Shown here piece after piece: positions 44,723 through 57,873 of a stretch of DNA of 64,000 nucleotides; position 1 is the stretch's first letter, and each line of letters opens with the position of its first letter. The DNA is from Astrocystis sublimbata (taxonomy: Eukaryota; Ascomycota; Sordariomycetes; Xylariales; Xylariaceae): the NCBI GenBank assembly GCA_022453515.1, contig JAJNNY010000019.1:620001-684000 (forward strand), read 5' to 3'. The position numbers and the translations under genes were made by a program. A model generated the notes under the pieces. That model was not told where the DNA came from. It made no database searches and saw only the letters and a program-made list of their open reading frames with translations.

Positions 44723-46977
44723 ATGCTTCGTTCTCACTCATTATTGGCTCTAGCTGCGTTGGGAGTATCCGTATTTGCCGATACGAATGTTGTCTACGTG
44801 ACGGATCTGTCAATATTCACGGTTTTGGTAGGTCCATCCCTTATGGTGGGACGTTGAGCTGGCTATAGCCATAGGGTCATGTCAGCGTATTGGATAATGT
44901 CCAAGTCACATTTCCTTGAGAGGTCCATTCGATGCGGGCATGGTCTGCTGCGATAGCCTTCGTTTTGTCTCCTATATCTCGATGGTCGAAGTTCAGCAAG
45001 GGGTCTAACCATTACGCTATAGGCACCTTGCGCACAGGCAGCCGTATCGGGGGTCATCAACTACGAGACCGTCTCAAATTGCCCATCGGGGGCAGCTGGG
45101 TTACAGTCGTGTATCTGCTCAAAGAACGCCGGAGCTCACCTGAGATCTGTGTCGAGTAGCATCTTGAGTTCATTAGACTACAGGTGCGTACCAACATGAA
45201 CTGTGTCATCTGCTTGTCCAACCCCCATTGCGTGGGTGAGCCACCCGAAATTATTAACGCTGATCTGTTGTTTAGTGAGTGACTCTACCGCGTGCCGAGT
45301 TGGCACCATAAATGTTCAGCGATCATGACCTAGAACGAATCCTCCGTACGACCGTGTTCGGATCGTTAACATGGCGCAACAGCATGTGGCTCGACAGCAA
45401 CCGATGATCAGGCCAGTGCCGCCACTGTACTTTCGGGATATTGCAACCAAGCACAGATTACCCCTTTCGCGTCGCCAAGTCATATCGTCTCGCAATATGT
45501 TGTCGATCTACCCGCATACCACAACCTTGCGCCCTGCGCACAAAGTGGTCTCGGGGGCATTGTTCTGTGAGTACTCCCCACTCGATCGCTTTGATGACAT
45601 ATTTCTGATGGTCCCAGGGGCATGGTGAGTTTTTGTGTTCGCCATTCTGAGCAGGAAGAGTGTGACTAACAGTACAACGAGACCTGGGATCGATGCAATG
45701 AAGATGCCAGCCTACTGGCAACCTGCGCGTGTCAGAAGAATCAGAATTCCGCATGGGCCACCGACCAGATCAGCTCCTCGGTGAAATATAACTGCGACAG
45801 TCACGCAGCGGATGCATCTTCAGCTCTAGAAATATTCGCTGGCTATTGTGGCTTGGCGGATGGGACAACTTCATTCCCAGAGACTACCAACCCGCCAGGA
45901 GATAGTGGGTAATTTCACTCTAATAAGTACGCCAGATGACTAACGGGTCATCCGCTCCCAGTGACTTATTATATCACGGCCTTGAAAGAGTTCAAAGCGT
46001 TGCCCTCTTGTGCCCAGAGCGCCGTCTCCTACAACGTTCAGCACCAAACCGATGGACTGTGTCCCTCCGGACCCCAGGCTTTGGCCTCGTGTGCATGCCT
46101 TCGAAGTGAGATGACAGCCAGCATCAGTAGCTCGATCACCTCGGACGCACGTTATTACTGCAGCTCGCAAGCCGACGATATCGCATCAGCGCTCAACGTG
46201 TGGGATACATACTGCAGCGCCGCGAAGGGTTTGAAGCAACCTGCGGGAGTCACAGAATCGAGTATGTCCATGACTAGTGTTCGTCCTTTCGCTTGGAATC
46301 GTTTTGGAAGCTGATAGCTCCCAGTTTCGCAGCCACAACAGACCTCTACCCAATCCCGTTCGGGCGCCGCAAAGGAAACAGGCAAAGGAAGCTCTGGGGT
46401 TAATGGCAACAATAACGCCGATACAGACGGCAAGACGCCGAACGCCGAAACACCCATGTCGAATACCGCTGTGATAGCTGGGGCTGTCGTGGGTGCAGTA
46501 GTAGGCACGGCACTCATTGCAGTGGTCGCATTCCTCTTCTACCGCCGCTCGAAGAAGGCGCAACATGCAGCAGCCACCACGCCGGTTGTTTCAGACAACG
46601 GAAAACCCGAACTTGACAGCACTGCCATCGTGCCTCCGTCAACTGGAAGCCCCAGTCCCAGCATTATGAAGAGTCGCATGGACAACGCCTCTCCCGTCTC
46701 CACGATGGCAAGCCCCCACAGCCCTCCGCCAATGCCAGAATTGCACAACCAGGCTCCACGGACACCAGAGCTTCACGGGCAAGAAGCAGTGTCACCACAA
46801 ACACCTCATGAGGCACAAAGCCAACAATTGTATGAGGCACACGGGCAATCCCGACCGCAGGTTTTCGAAGCACACGGTCAGCCAAGGTCTGAACTGGGTC
46901 TGGGATGGCAGTCAGGACCAGTGGCACACGCATATGAGATGGATGCTAGCCACCCGCCCCCACCACATGCTCAGTAG
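44723..46977 (+). CDS. Surface membrane protein with three tandem six-Cys (CFEM-like) repeats
   Basis: Signal peptide MLRSHSLLALAALGVSVFA; then a 195-nt intron (44828-45022, CTAAC branch). Three repeats follow: APCAQAAVSGVINYE...CPSGAAGLQSCIC; LAPCAQSGLGGIVL...WDRCNEDASLLATCAC; PSCAQSAVSYNVQ...CPSGPQALASCAC, each ending C-S-x-A-x-D...YC. After a Ser/Gly stalk there is one membrane helix (VIAGAVVGAVVGTALIAVVA) and a His/Gln/Pro-rich tail with EAHGQ repeats. Exon pieces I support: 44723-44827, 45023-45183, about 45383-45566, 45618-45624 (7-nt micro-exon), 45673-45904, 45962-46261 and 46325-46977. The join between 45183 and 45383 is off by one base in frame, so either that junction is different or there is an indel. 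Six cysteines per repeat is fewer than the eight of classical CFEM. It is probably a cell-surface sensor or adhesin; function unknown. Confidence 0.75.
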
Positions 46978-47645
46978 ATAGGAGGCGAGGGTCGGACCAT
47001 ATCAGTAATGAAATTCATATTCATCTTTCACGGAATTTGGCATGCTTTTCTACTTGATAAGTTGCATGGCTGATGGATGAACAGCCAATAGATTATCACA
47101 TGCTAGGTTTGCAAAGGAGTATATTGAGTGACATAAAGGACGCGAACGCGTCGTGTACTGCGACAGTCAATCGCGAAACCATCGGTATGAAGTCCAATGC
47201 TCATGCTATTCCATGATGGATGGCATGGCTCAATCGAGCGTAGCATACCTATTGTTCCCTTCGTTTTCGGAATGGCTCGTGCACGTGATGTCGCGTTGAC
47301 TGGACAGTGGACACAGAATAGGACTGACGTCATGTGGCTGGATGGACATAGCTCTCAACTCAAAACATGCCTCAACTCACACCTGGGCACATAAACAACC
47401 CAAGGACCCTAGTGAGTGGGCTCTCAAGTTTTGATGAGAAGTGTCATTGCGCGACCCCTTATTTGTGATAACTCTTATTCTTACATGATTCTTGGATTTA
47501 CAATACTCGGGCACAGCTTTGATTAGATTTGGGGACAGACCACTTTCCCGTCTGCCGGCTCTGGGCATCGGCCTTGGTATCCTGGCAGAGCCGTTATGTT
47601 ATATCTCCATTGTCAACAATCAACACATATTACGACAAATATACG
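46978..47645. other. Intergenic, 668 bp
   Basis: 3' flank of the cysteine-repeat gene and promoter of the channel gene. No supported frame. Confidence 0.5.
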
Positions 47646-50600
47646 ATGGACGTGGTGATGCTCGAGGTGGTGGGTACCAACTCAACCGGTAACCCGAAGG
47701 TATCCATTGATCTTGCTTATCTCGAATCTGGTCACACTGCATAGCTTCATTCAGATTGCTGACGCTAAGGTTTATGTAGCCAAAAGGGTCTGCCTCTCTA
47801 GCAGCCATTGCGTCTGCTTTTGTTCCATCCTGGGTAAGCGCGATCTCCCCTTGTCCTAGGACTGCGTCTTGACTGACACAATCAAGATCGTTGGTCTGGT
47901 ATTTGTTGTAGTCTTCGTCCTGGTCCGCCAGAAGTTCCCCATCATTTTTGCTCCTCGTACCTTCCTAGGGACAATCCCCGAAAAGTGAGTCTTTCTTTCA
48001 CTGGGCATGATCTGACCTGACCAGACCAGAGACCACACACCTTCGCCAGGTTACCGATACTTTGACTGGCTGCGGACATTGCGAAAACTGCCTGACAAAT
48101 ACTTATTGTATCATGAATCCTTGGATGCGTATCTCTTTCTTCGCTTCTTACGCACGACTGTCTTCATCTGCGTTGTAGGAAGCCTTCTGACATGGCCTAT
48201 TCTAATGCCGGTGAATGCTGCGGGAGGCGGAACTTCTACTCAACTCGACAGAATTACTATCAGCAATGTCGCCACGACAAGCCATCTATATGCCCACGCA
48301 GTAATGGCCTGGGTTTTCCTTGGGTTTGTCATGTTCACAGTCACGAGAGAGCGACTGTGGCTCATTGGTCTCCGTCAGGCTTGGAACCTCTCCACGCCGA
48401 ACGCCCGACGCCTCTCCTCAAGAACTGTACTTTTCCTGTCAGCTCCCAAAGAGGCCCTAGAACGGAGCAGCATGAGCCGCTTTTTTGGCGAGGGTGCTAT
48501 ACGCATATGGCCCATAACTAAGCAGGAAACACTGCAAGCGCTAGTCTCACAGCGAAATGGGCTGATCGAAAAGCTCGAATCCGCGGAAGCTGTTCTGATC
48601 CACAAGGCCAATTCGAAGAAGGTTCGCAGGACTATTGATGGTCGCGATAGGTTTAGGTTCAGCTATCCAGACATCCCAGAATTGGTGAGGACGTTAATAC
48701 GTTTACGGTCCAAGCCCAAGATGTTCCTATTCGGTTCTCTCCTCAATTTCCGATACAGCAAGAAGGAGGATACCATCCAGTCTCTTCGGGATGAAATAAA
48801 AGAGAAGGAGGAGCTTATCAGGGAGAAGAGGAGTAATCATGACATCGCAGAACCACGCGGTGCGGCAGCTGTCTTTGTCGAGTTCAAAACCCAAGCCGAA
48901 GCTCAGCGAGCTTCTCAGCAAATCGCCTCATCAAATCCCTTGGCCTTGATGCCCAGGTACATTGGCGTGAAACCCAATGAAGTCATATGGGACAATCTCA
49001 CTATTCAACCCCTGAGACGTGTCTCGCAGGAAGGCATTGCAACATCCCTGATCATCTTGACAATTGTATTCTGGTCGATTCCTAGTGGGCTTGTCGGTAC
49101 ATTGTCCAACATCAGCTACCTTGCAGAAAACTTTCAATGGTTAAGCTTCCTCAATAATCTGCCCAATTCCGTTATCGGTCTCTTGTCGGGTCTCCTACCA
49201 CCACTCTTGACAAGTTTACTTGCCAAAGATGTCCCTCTCATATTCAGAAGTAAGTATGAATTCGACCTCAACTGCCAACGGTAAACTGACATTGTCCCTC
49301 CAAGAGGTGTTCAAGGCTTTCGGCGGGCCTACGAATACAGCCAATGAATTGAAAGTTCAGAAATGGGCTTACGCTTTTCAAGTCATACAGGTATAGACAG
49401 TCCCCATCACCAAAGCAACCGTCTCGTTGGCTCACATGGCCTGCCTAGGTTTTCTTGGTGACTGCGGTTTTCTCCGGAGCGGCGACAGTAGCTTCACAAC
49501 TGGCCGAGCACCTACAAGACCCCACCTCTATACCAACGTTGCTAGCGAAGCAACTTCCCAAGTCATCTAACTACTACCTCACCTACTTCATCATACAAGG
49601 TGTTACGACTGCGTCAGATAACATCCTGAATTATACGAATGTGCTCAGTTACGTATTTTACAACCACTTTGTTGATGAGACGCCGCGTCAAAAGTTCCAG
49701 CGATACACGGACATGAAAGGGATCGCTTGGGGAAAAGTGTTTCCGAAGGTAGGAATTCTATACTTGCGCAATGAGCCCCCGGAACTAACGCAAGCTGACC
49801 TGTCGATAGTTCACCAACTTCGCCATTATCGGTAAGGCCCTTGTGCCGCCTAGAAAGCATCAGAAGCATACTTACTTTATCTTTTTCTAGCTATCGCCTA
49901 TTCATGCATCGCGCCCCTCGTTCTTGGATTCGCCGCAGCGGGGCTTTTCCTCTACTATCTGTCTTATAGATACAACCTATTCTTCGTCATACAACCGAAG
50001 ATCGACACGAAAGGGCAGGCCTACACGCTGGCCCTGCAACACCTCTTGACGGGCGTTTACATCGCCGAGTTGGCATTGATTGGCTTCTTTGGCCTACGGA
50101 AAGCCACTGGGCCGAGTATCATGACCGGGATCCTACTCATTGCCACAGTTGTGTATCATGTGCTTATGGACAGGTACATGTCACCGTTAGAGAAGTTCCT
50201 GCCAGCCGAATTGGTATTACCATCAGAAGAAACACATAGCGAGACGACGCCGCTTCTATCTGGTGCGGAGGAGGGACGCGTTCAGTCTTCGTTGGTTCCC
50301 GCGCCTGTTGCGGAGCATGTAATCAAGCCCACGGCCCAATTCTTCGACCCGAAAGCATTCACCTCGTACAAGTACATGAAGTCATGGGTACGAGATGAGG
50401 AGTACTACGACATGGAGGAGACCGAGGTCCCAGAGTATACAGAAGAGGAGATAGAGAGAGCGTACAAGCACCCGGCGCTGACGTCAAAGACACCGGTCAT
50501 ATGGATGCCCCATGATCCAATGGATGCGAGCAAGAACGAGATCCGGGAGAGCGAGGAGTGCGGACTGAAGGCGACGGATGAGGGCGCCTGGCTTGATGAG

Positions 50601-50672
50601 AAGCGGATCGTTCACTGGGACGTGCACGATTTCGAGAAAGTGCCTATTTGGAAGAGGGCAGTCAAGTACTAA
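47646..50672 (+). CDS. CSC1/OSCA/TMEM63-type cation channel (DUF221), 8 exons, 871 aa
   Basis: Exons 47646-47699, 47780-47833, 47887-47984, 48030-49249, 49305-49390, 49449-49748, 49810-49831 (22 nt) and 49891-50672; all frames join, total 872 codons. Family members are hyperosmolality- or stretch-gated cation channels of the plasma membrane or organelles, with an N-terminal membrane helix, a cytosolic RNA-binding-like loop and a pore bundle. Seen here: first helix (IVGLVFVVVFVLVRQKFP), GYRYFDWLRTLRKLPDKYLL, TM pair (FICVVGSLLTWPILMPVNA; AVMAWVFLGFVMFTVTRERL), a cytosolic loop with AAAVFVEFKTQAEAQRA and PNEVIWDNLTI, then the C-terminal helices (ATSLIILTIVFWSIPSGLVG, QVFLVTAVFSGAATVASQL, APLVLGFAAAGLFLYYLSYR). 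The C-terminal 180 residues are cytosolic with TTPLLSGAEE and WMPHDP motifs. The first intron uses a weak GTATCC donor, so the first 18 residues are least certain. Confidence 0.88.
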
Positions 50673-51628
50673 ATCTCCTATTTATTCGCGGAATGTTGTG
50701 TGATCAATGTTTCGCCGAGACTGCTTGCTGGCACCTTGGCCTCAATAGAAGATACTGGGTACCTATGAGCTTCAGGCTACGCAGGTAGCTGCTAGCTAGC
50801 TCATGTTTTTAGACTGTATAATGGCATTTGCGAAAAATAATAAATAAAGGGCTGCAGCCTATGCAGAGTCCTGGATATACCTAACTTGCGCAACCTTTTA
50901 ACTAGTATACGCCCCCAAAATGTTACAATGGAGTCGACCTTTGCAACAGGCACGATAGAATGTTTATGGCCCCACATGCAAGAATCAGGATACAAGCTTC
51001 ACAGTTGGGTACCTAGGTACGTACCTACCGAGGCGAGCGAGGGTATCCGCCTGGAGGTGGAGTCGACGTAGCATTGGATGGTCCAAGCTCCTCCCGTTTA
51101 GTGCTGGTCGCAGTTGCACTTGGGTATAGAGGTACCCACCTAGGGAACCAGCCTTGTCGCGCCTTCTGCTTACCTACCGGAAGCAGAGCAGGCAACTGCT
51201 ACCTACACTTTGAAGTTTTCGACATTTTAGTGAAAGAGCCCAAGCAGCCAGACCAAGCCGCAGTTTTCGCGGCCTCCTGCACCCTTAGGCTGCAAGCTCC
51301 AAGCTCCCACTTCCACTCATCTACATCATTTATTGCTTGACTGCCACCAGCTATCATCGACTTTCCTTCACCCTTCACCGCTGCCGATGCGCGGTGTCTG
51401 TCATCACCTAAGGGAGCGCGGTGCGACCAACCACAACAAAGACGCCATCACGACAGTTCGACTGCGCAACGCAACGCTCCGCAACGCAACGCAGCACATC
51501 ACCACACAGCGATAGACTGCACCAGTCCCAGCGCTCATGTGCATCTGAGTCCCCGACAACAATCTAGCTGGCCGTGCATCGACTGCAGACACTCATGAGG
51601 CATCGGGTTCCCACGTTCATATGACACC
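50673..51628. other. Intergenic and probable 5' leader of the nucleoporin gene, 956 bp
   Basis: Contains GTACCTAGGTACGTACCTAC at 51009-51028 and CGCAACGCAACGC repeats near 51465-51490, just before the ATG at 51629. No supported frame. Confidence 0.5.
51009..51028. repeat. ACCTAGGT-type tract
   Basis: GTACCTAGGTACGTACCTAC, one perfect palindromic core plus a half copy, about 600 bp upstream of the nucleoporin start codon. Confidence 0.65.
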
Positions 51629-54600
51629 ATGGCAGCTGCCGGCGTAGACGTAGGCTACCTGGCTACCCATCTGGGCATACCGGAGGACAACCTGTCCATC
51701 GCCGCATCCGAACCCACTGTCGATCTCGTGAACGCCATCCTCGCTGCCGTGGCCACCAAGGCCCATGATTTTGATTCCCTGTTCTCTCAGAAGCTCGAAC
51801 TCGAAGTTGAGCTTGAGACTTCCGTCCGTGGCGCCGAGGCACAACGCGATGCCAGCAACAAAACCGCCAAGAGAGCTCTCAAGGACGTCGAGGACGTTCG
51901 CCAGAAGCTTACTGAAGAAGGTACCGCCAGCTCCTGCTATTCCACCTCCATCCCCTTTTCTCTCCTCGCTGCTTACACAGAATCAGAAACGAAGCGCCAA
52001 GCTCTCGAGAATGAACTGCAATCCCTTAAGACATCCAGCTCGACCTCGTCATCCGACATTGAAAGCCTGCGCTCGCGAATCACTTCTCTCGAGACCTCGA
52101 ACCGCGAATCCCTAGCCATCATCGATACGAAAAACTCCACCAATGAGTCGCTCTCCCAGGAACTACAAGCTCAGCACCAGAAAAACCTGAAGCTCAACCA
52201 AGAAGTGACCAACCTCCAGCAAACCGTGCAAAATACCAACGCTGCAGCCAGCTCGGCCAAGATACGAGAGCAGGGCATTCAGCGCCAGCTGGAAGCGGCC
52301 AAGCGCGATGTCGAGTGGACAGACCAGGAGCTGAAGAAGAAGACCGCCGAGGCCCTCAGTTACCGGAAGGAGAAGGGTGCCCGCATTGCTGAGCTCCAAC
52401 GCCAGAATGACGACGCCGCATCTACAGTTGACTCGTTAAAGCGTGGCGAACAACATCTTCGCCAACGCCTGCAAGATGCTCAGAGAAAGGCGGATGATGC
52501 TCTGGCCAAGATTCAGCAGCTCGAGGAGGCTGCTGCGCGCCGTGAGGAGGATTTCCAGCAACAGGTCGACCGCCTCCAACGGCTTCACGAATTGACAGAG
52601 CAACAGAACACAACCCAGAAGAACCGACTGCATGCCATGGAGGAGCGCGAAGCCCAAGTTAAACGGGAATGCGAAGAGAAGGTGCAGCAGATCAGCAAGG
52701 AACTAGCCGCGATCACCATGGATAAGGAAGAACTGACGCAGTCAAATGAATCACTGCAAGCCGAAGTCGGCCGCCTCGAGGCCATGATCGCCAGTGGCTC
52801 GGGCGGATCACCCGCACAGCCTGGCTCGGCCCCTCAGACCCCTCGACCTTTGAACGGTTCGGTGTACCGCGCCGGCTCTCCATTTGCAACCCCGGCCTCT
52901 ATGCGTAAATCTGTTTCGGCCACCCAAGCGTTGGACGAGTACTACAAGGTGAAGGGGCAATTGAGTGTTGAGAAGAAGCGAAGCAACAGTCTGGCCAAGG
53001 ATCTTGAGGATGTTCTCGAGCAGCTGCAGGCCAAGGCACCCGAGCTTGAGGAGCTCTATGCGGAAAACGAGCGTCTTCAGTTGGAGATCAAGAACATGTC
53101 CCACCTGTCGGACGAGAGTTTCCGTGAGCGCGATGTAGCTAAAAAGGCAGCGCGAAAAGCAGAGGGTGCCGCCTCTCAAGCCCATGCCGAGATTGCCATC
53201 TTGCGGAATCAACTCCGAGATCTTGGTGCTCAAGTTCAAATGCTGCTCTTTAACTTGCACTGTCGGGAGAAGGGTCTCGACGAAATGACAATTGAGGAGA
53301 CATTACATTTCCAGAAGCTTGAACGAGGCCAGGTTGAGGGTAATGCGGATAATATCAACAGTATGATTCTTCAACGGCTCGTCGTATTCAAGGATTATCA
53401 AGATGTGCAAGAGATGAACCAGAAGCTTCTTGAGGTCACACACGAACTCGGCCAAAAAATGGAGAGCGATGAGGCTGTTGCTGCCAAGAACCAAGCTGTC
53501 GAGGATCATAATGAGCGTATCCGACTCCAGCAAGAGTTGGAAGTGTTCAAAGATACCCTAAGGGGATTCCAGGTTAAGACAGAAAGTATCACCAAGGAGC
53601 GGGACATGTTCCGTCGTATAGTCGAATCTCGGGCATCGGGCGATGAGCTAGCCTCCGCGCTGGGACGTACTTCACAAAATGGTGTCCTTGCAAGCATTGA
53701 ACCCAACCCGCCTCTCGATGGCGACGGTTCTGATTACGCCACTCTGCTTGAGGATATCCGGAAAGAATTTGACGATTACCGAAAAGAGCAATCATTTGAT
53801 CGAAGGAGCTTGAAGGAGCAGATTGAGAAATTGTCCGCCGAGCGAAACAAGCTACAAAGCGAAGTCTCCAGAATTAATAGCCAGCTCTCGCTAGCTTCTG
53901 AGCGGTTTGAGATGCTCAAGTCCAACTATGCTGCCCAAGAGAACGAAAACAAAGAGTTGCAGAGAAGAAACCAGACCATGTCTGAGTCTGCGGCCAAGCA
54001 GGACATCAGAACTCAGAATGTGGCCGAGGAACTTGTTGAGGCTAGGGCAGTGGTGGAGAGCATGCGCAGCGAGAACGCAAATCTCAAAGCTGAGAAGAAT
54101 CTTTGGCAGGATATTCAAGATCGACTTAGCCGCGACAATGAGAATCTCATACAAGAGAAGTCTCGACTCAATAGTCTGTTAGCCACACAGCAGACTCTTC
54201 AGAATGAGCGTGACCACGGCGACGCCGAGACAAAGCGTCGTCTTCAGGGCACAATTGATTCTCTGGAAGCCGAACTGACAACCACGAAGCGCAAACTTGC
54301 CGAGGAGGTCGAGGAATCAAAGAAGGCACAAGTGCGAAAAGAATTTGATGCCCAGCAGTTGCAAAAACGAATCGACGTCCTCACTGCCGACCTAGGACGA
54401 ATCCGCGAAGAATCCGTAGCAGTGAAAACCAGCAGGGACCACCTACAGAGCAGAGTTGACGAACTAACAATACAGCTGCGCAGCGCAGAGGAACGTTCTG
54501 AACGATTGCAGCCGAGACCAACTCCACGACCAGGCTCGATGGTACCTGGATTCGATGAAAATGCAGCTCAGCAGGACAGCGACGAGCGAATCCAGGAGCT

Positions 54601-57600
54601 AATCCACGAGGTCACGGATCTTAAGAGAGATTTAGAGATTACCAAGTCTCAGCTGGAGAATGCCCAAGAACAGGTTGAGCAGTACAAGGAGCTGAGCCAG
54701 GCTTCTGAAGAGGAGCTCGAAAGGTTGAACTCTGCCCAGGAACAATACACCCAACAAATGGAAAATGAGCTATCTGCCAAGGATACGGCTATCAAGGACC
54801 TAGAGTCACGACTAGAAGAGCTGTCGTCCGAGTTAAAGAAATCGAATGACGAGCTCTCTAGTCTCCATGATTCCCAAGCAGAGGTTCAACGTCGCTTCGA
54901 AGACGAGAAGCATATCCTCGAAGGAGAGATCAAACGACTGAAAGAGACAGAAGATCACTACCTATCCTCCTCTCAATTCCACCAACAGGATATTCGAGCC
55001 CAAGCTGAAATTGCGACCGCTGCCCAACAGTCCTATGAAAACGAGGTTATGAAGCATGGAGAGACTGCCAAAGCGTTGTCCAATGTGCGAACCGACTACA
55101 ACGAGCTTAAGACTTCGGTCGCGAAATTCAAAGCTGAAGCCGAGTCCGCCAAGGCTACTCTTATGCAGAGCGAAAGCTCTTGGGATGACCGCCGTCAAAG
55201 GTTCGAGCAAGAGATTTCCGAGATCCGCAATCGTTGGGAAGATGCGAACGCACAGAACAAGTTGTTGCATCAGCAGCTAGAGAATGTCAACTCCCAGATC
55301 ACGGCGCTGCAGCAGAATCGCCCGCAAAGCGATGAATCCCTGGAGATGATATCTGCGCAGCCGAGTGATGGAGATGCCGACAAATACCGCGAACTGAGCA
55401 ACTACCTTCGCCGCGAGAAAGAGATTCTCGAAGTTCAGCTTGACCTCAAGGCACAAGACGCCAAGAGACTACAACAGCAACTAGATCATACACAATCTCA
55501 ATTAGATGAAGCTAGACTGAAGCTCGAGCAAGAGCGCCACTCACAAAGCGACAATGATCGGAATACCATGGCCCACAAGGATCTCATGAGCAAGTTGGAA
55601 GAGCTCAACCTTTTCCGCGAAAGCAGTGCAGCTTTGCGGACCGAAGCTCGTCAGGCACAGGCTCAATTGACGGAGAAAATTGCTAAGATCACCGAGCTAG
55701 AGTCCACAATCCAACCTCTTGAAGCTCAGATTGAGGAGCTCCATAGCCAGCAACAATTCAAAGAGGCGGAAATGGTCCAACTTCAAGAGGACCGTGACCG
55801 CTGGCAAAAGCGTACGGAGGACATCCTTTCCAAGCACGGCCGAACAGACCCGGCGAAAGTGGAGGAATTGAAGCAGAAGGTGGCCACCCTCGAGACCGAA
55901 CGAGACTCATTGCGTCAAGCTGAAGCTCCACTCCGGGAAAAGGTTCAAGAATTGGAGGCGTCAATCGCGACAAGGGAAGCCGATTGGGCTACGAGTCGAG
56001 AAAGATTGATTAACAGTGCTAAGGAACGATCTCGACAACAGACACAACTCAAGAACACAATTGTCGCTGAGAAGGAGGAACTCCAGAAGAATTTTGAGGA
56101 GGTTACTGGTGAACTCGCCAGTACCAAGGAAGAGCTAGAAACCTTCAAGAAGGCCAAGTCCGAATTGAAGGAGCAAGTGCTAGAATTCCAGAAGCAGGTC
56201 AGCTCCCTACAGGCTACGGCAGAAAACAATGCTTCTTCTGCGGCGCCATCCGACCCATCTGAAACAGAGGCCGCCGTGTCTTTGCTACGTGCCCAGCTCG
56301 ATGAGGCACTTGGCCAGATCTCCACTATCGCCTCAGAAAGAGTTGATATCGAGCAAGAGCTTCGTACCACACGCGAACAACTCGACTCTGCCCTTGCAGG
56401 CAAAGAGAGTAGCGCTGCTGAAGCTCAAACCCAAACTAATGGTGATGCAACGATGGAGAATAGTGCAGATGCTAGTCAGACTGTACCAACTGAGACTATA
56501 GCAACATCCCAGCCGTTGTCGGACGACGAGCGCAAGAATCTCGAGGAGAAAATTGCTGTATCCGAAGCTCGAGCAGCTGAATGGGAAGCTAAGGCTAAAG
56601 ACCTCGAACAAAACCAAGATCTCATTGTCAAGCACCGAAGCGACAAAATGAAGGAAGCACTCAATAAACGCCTGGCAGAATTCAAAGCCTCCATGGAAAA
56701 TGAACGAGCTCAACAGCAGCAAGACAAGGAAAGGCTCGAAGCTGACTTCAAACTACGCATGGAGCAAGAGAGAAAAATATGGGAGACCGAGCAGGCGACT
56801 GGCCAGAGCGAGACCAAAGTTCCAAGCACACCCCAGCCAAAAGCAGAGGCTCCAGCAACAACTACCAGCACACCAGTCAAAGATCTCAGCAACCTCAACG
56901 ATCAAGAAATCCGCGAGTTCGTTTCCAAAAACTCGACTGTTCGCAGCATTCTGCAAAATAACATTAAGAAACAGATCCAGATCGAGACCAAGAAGTTCAA
57001 GGATGAACATGAAGCTTCCATGAAGGTAGAATGGGAACAGAAGCTTGCTCAAGCTAAGGAATCGGCCACTCAGCTCGCCACATCCAAAATGAACCTTAAG
57101 TTGAACATGACGGAAAATCGCGCTCGGGGGGCGAACGCCAAGATCGAAGTAGTCCAAACTGCAGCGAAGGATACGCCTCAACGTCCAGTTGGAGAGGTCT
57201 GGGAAATTGCCAAAGACGCAAAACCCCCACCAGCAGTCAAACAGCCGGCACCTGCGGCTACGCCAGCGACACCCGCTACACCAGCTACGCCGGCAGCTCC
57301 TGTCGTCTCCACTGCCAATCCAGGTATGAAAACACACCCAAATCCAAGTTCCCCTAGATCTCTTGCTAATCCGGGACAACAGCACTCAGTACAACGCCCT
57401 CCAAACCACCAATTTCGCAGGAAGCGAAGCCTACTCCATCCAGCATCCCACCTAAACCGGTGGCTACTAATGCTTCACAGCAAGCCAGTAACAGTAACCC
57501 CTTCGCTTCTAGTCAACAGAACCAAACGCTGCCAAAGGCAGTGGCAGCGAACCCATTCGCACAATCCAGTGGACCAACACTCCAATCAGTGCCCTCGGGA

Positions 57601-57873
57601 ATCCCACAGCCTGCGCAGACGGCCGGATCCCAGATCCCGAAGGCATCCAATCTCCCGCTTCCAGGCGGAGCACGGAAACCAAGCGGCATACAACCGCCAC
57701 GAGGGGGCGCACGAGGCGGAGGTGCACAACGCGGACGAGGTGCACACCAAGGGCGTGGCAGTCTCAACCCTGGAGCGGACAACTTCCAGCCTGGAGCGAA
57801 ACGGCCTAGAGGTGACTCGGAAGTTGGCAATGGCTCCAAGAGGGCTCGTGGTGGCGGCGGCCCTGGCGCATAG
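51629..57873 (+). CDS. mlp1: Nuclear-basket nucleoporin Mlp1/Tpr homologue (2041 aa, 3 exons)
   Basis: Exons 51629-51920, 51981-57323 and 57383-57873; total 2042 codons. The first intron is exactly 60 nt with no stop, so the frame stays open through it, but its donor (GGTACCG), pyrimidine tract and ACACAG acceptor mark it as an intron. The second intron (59 nt, TGCTAAT branch) shifts the frame and gives the true C-terminus. The protein is almost wholly coiled coil (heptads rich in Glu/Lys/Gln/Leu) from about residue 45 to 1750, with the Mlp1/Tpr-like segment around residues 1000-1200. A Pro/Ala region (ATPATPATPAAP), NPFA motifs and an RGG/RG-rich basic tail (GGARGGGAQRGRGAHQGRG, KRPRGDSE) follow; KRPRG may be part of a nuclear import signal. 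It forms the basket filaments and takes part in mRNA export and checkpoint functions (by family). The last part (57145-57873) lies inside the palindrome. Confidence 0.9.
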
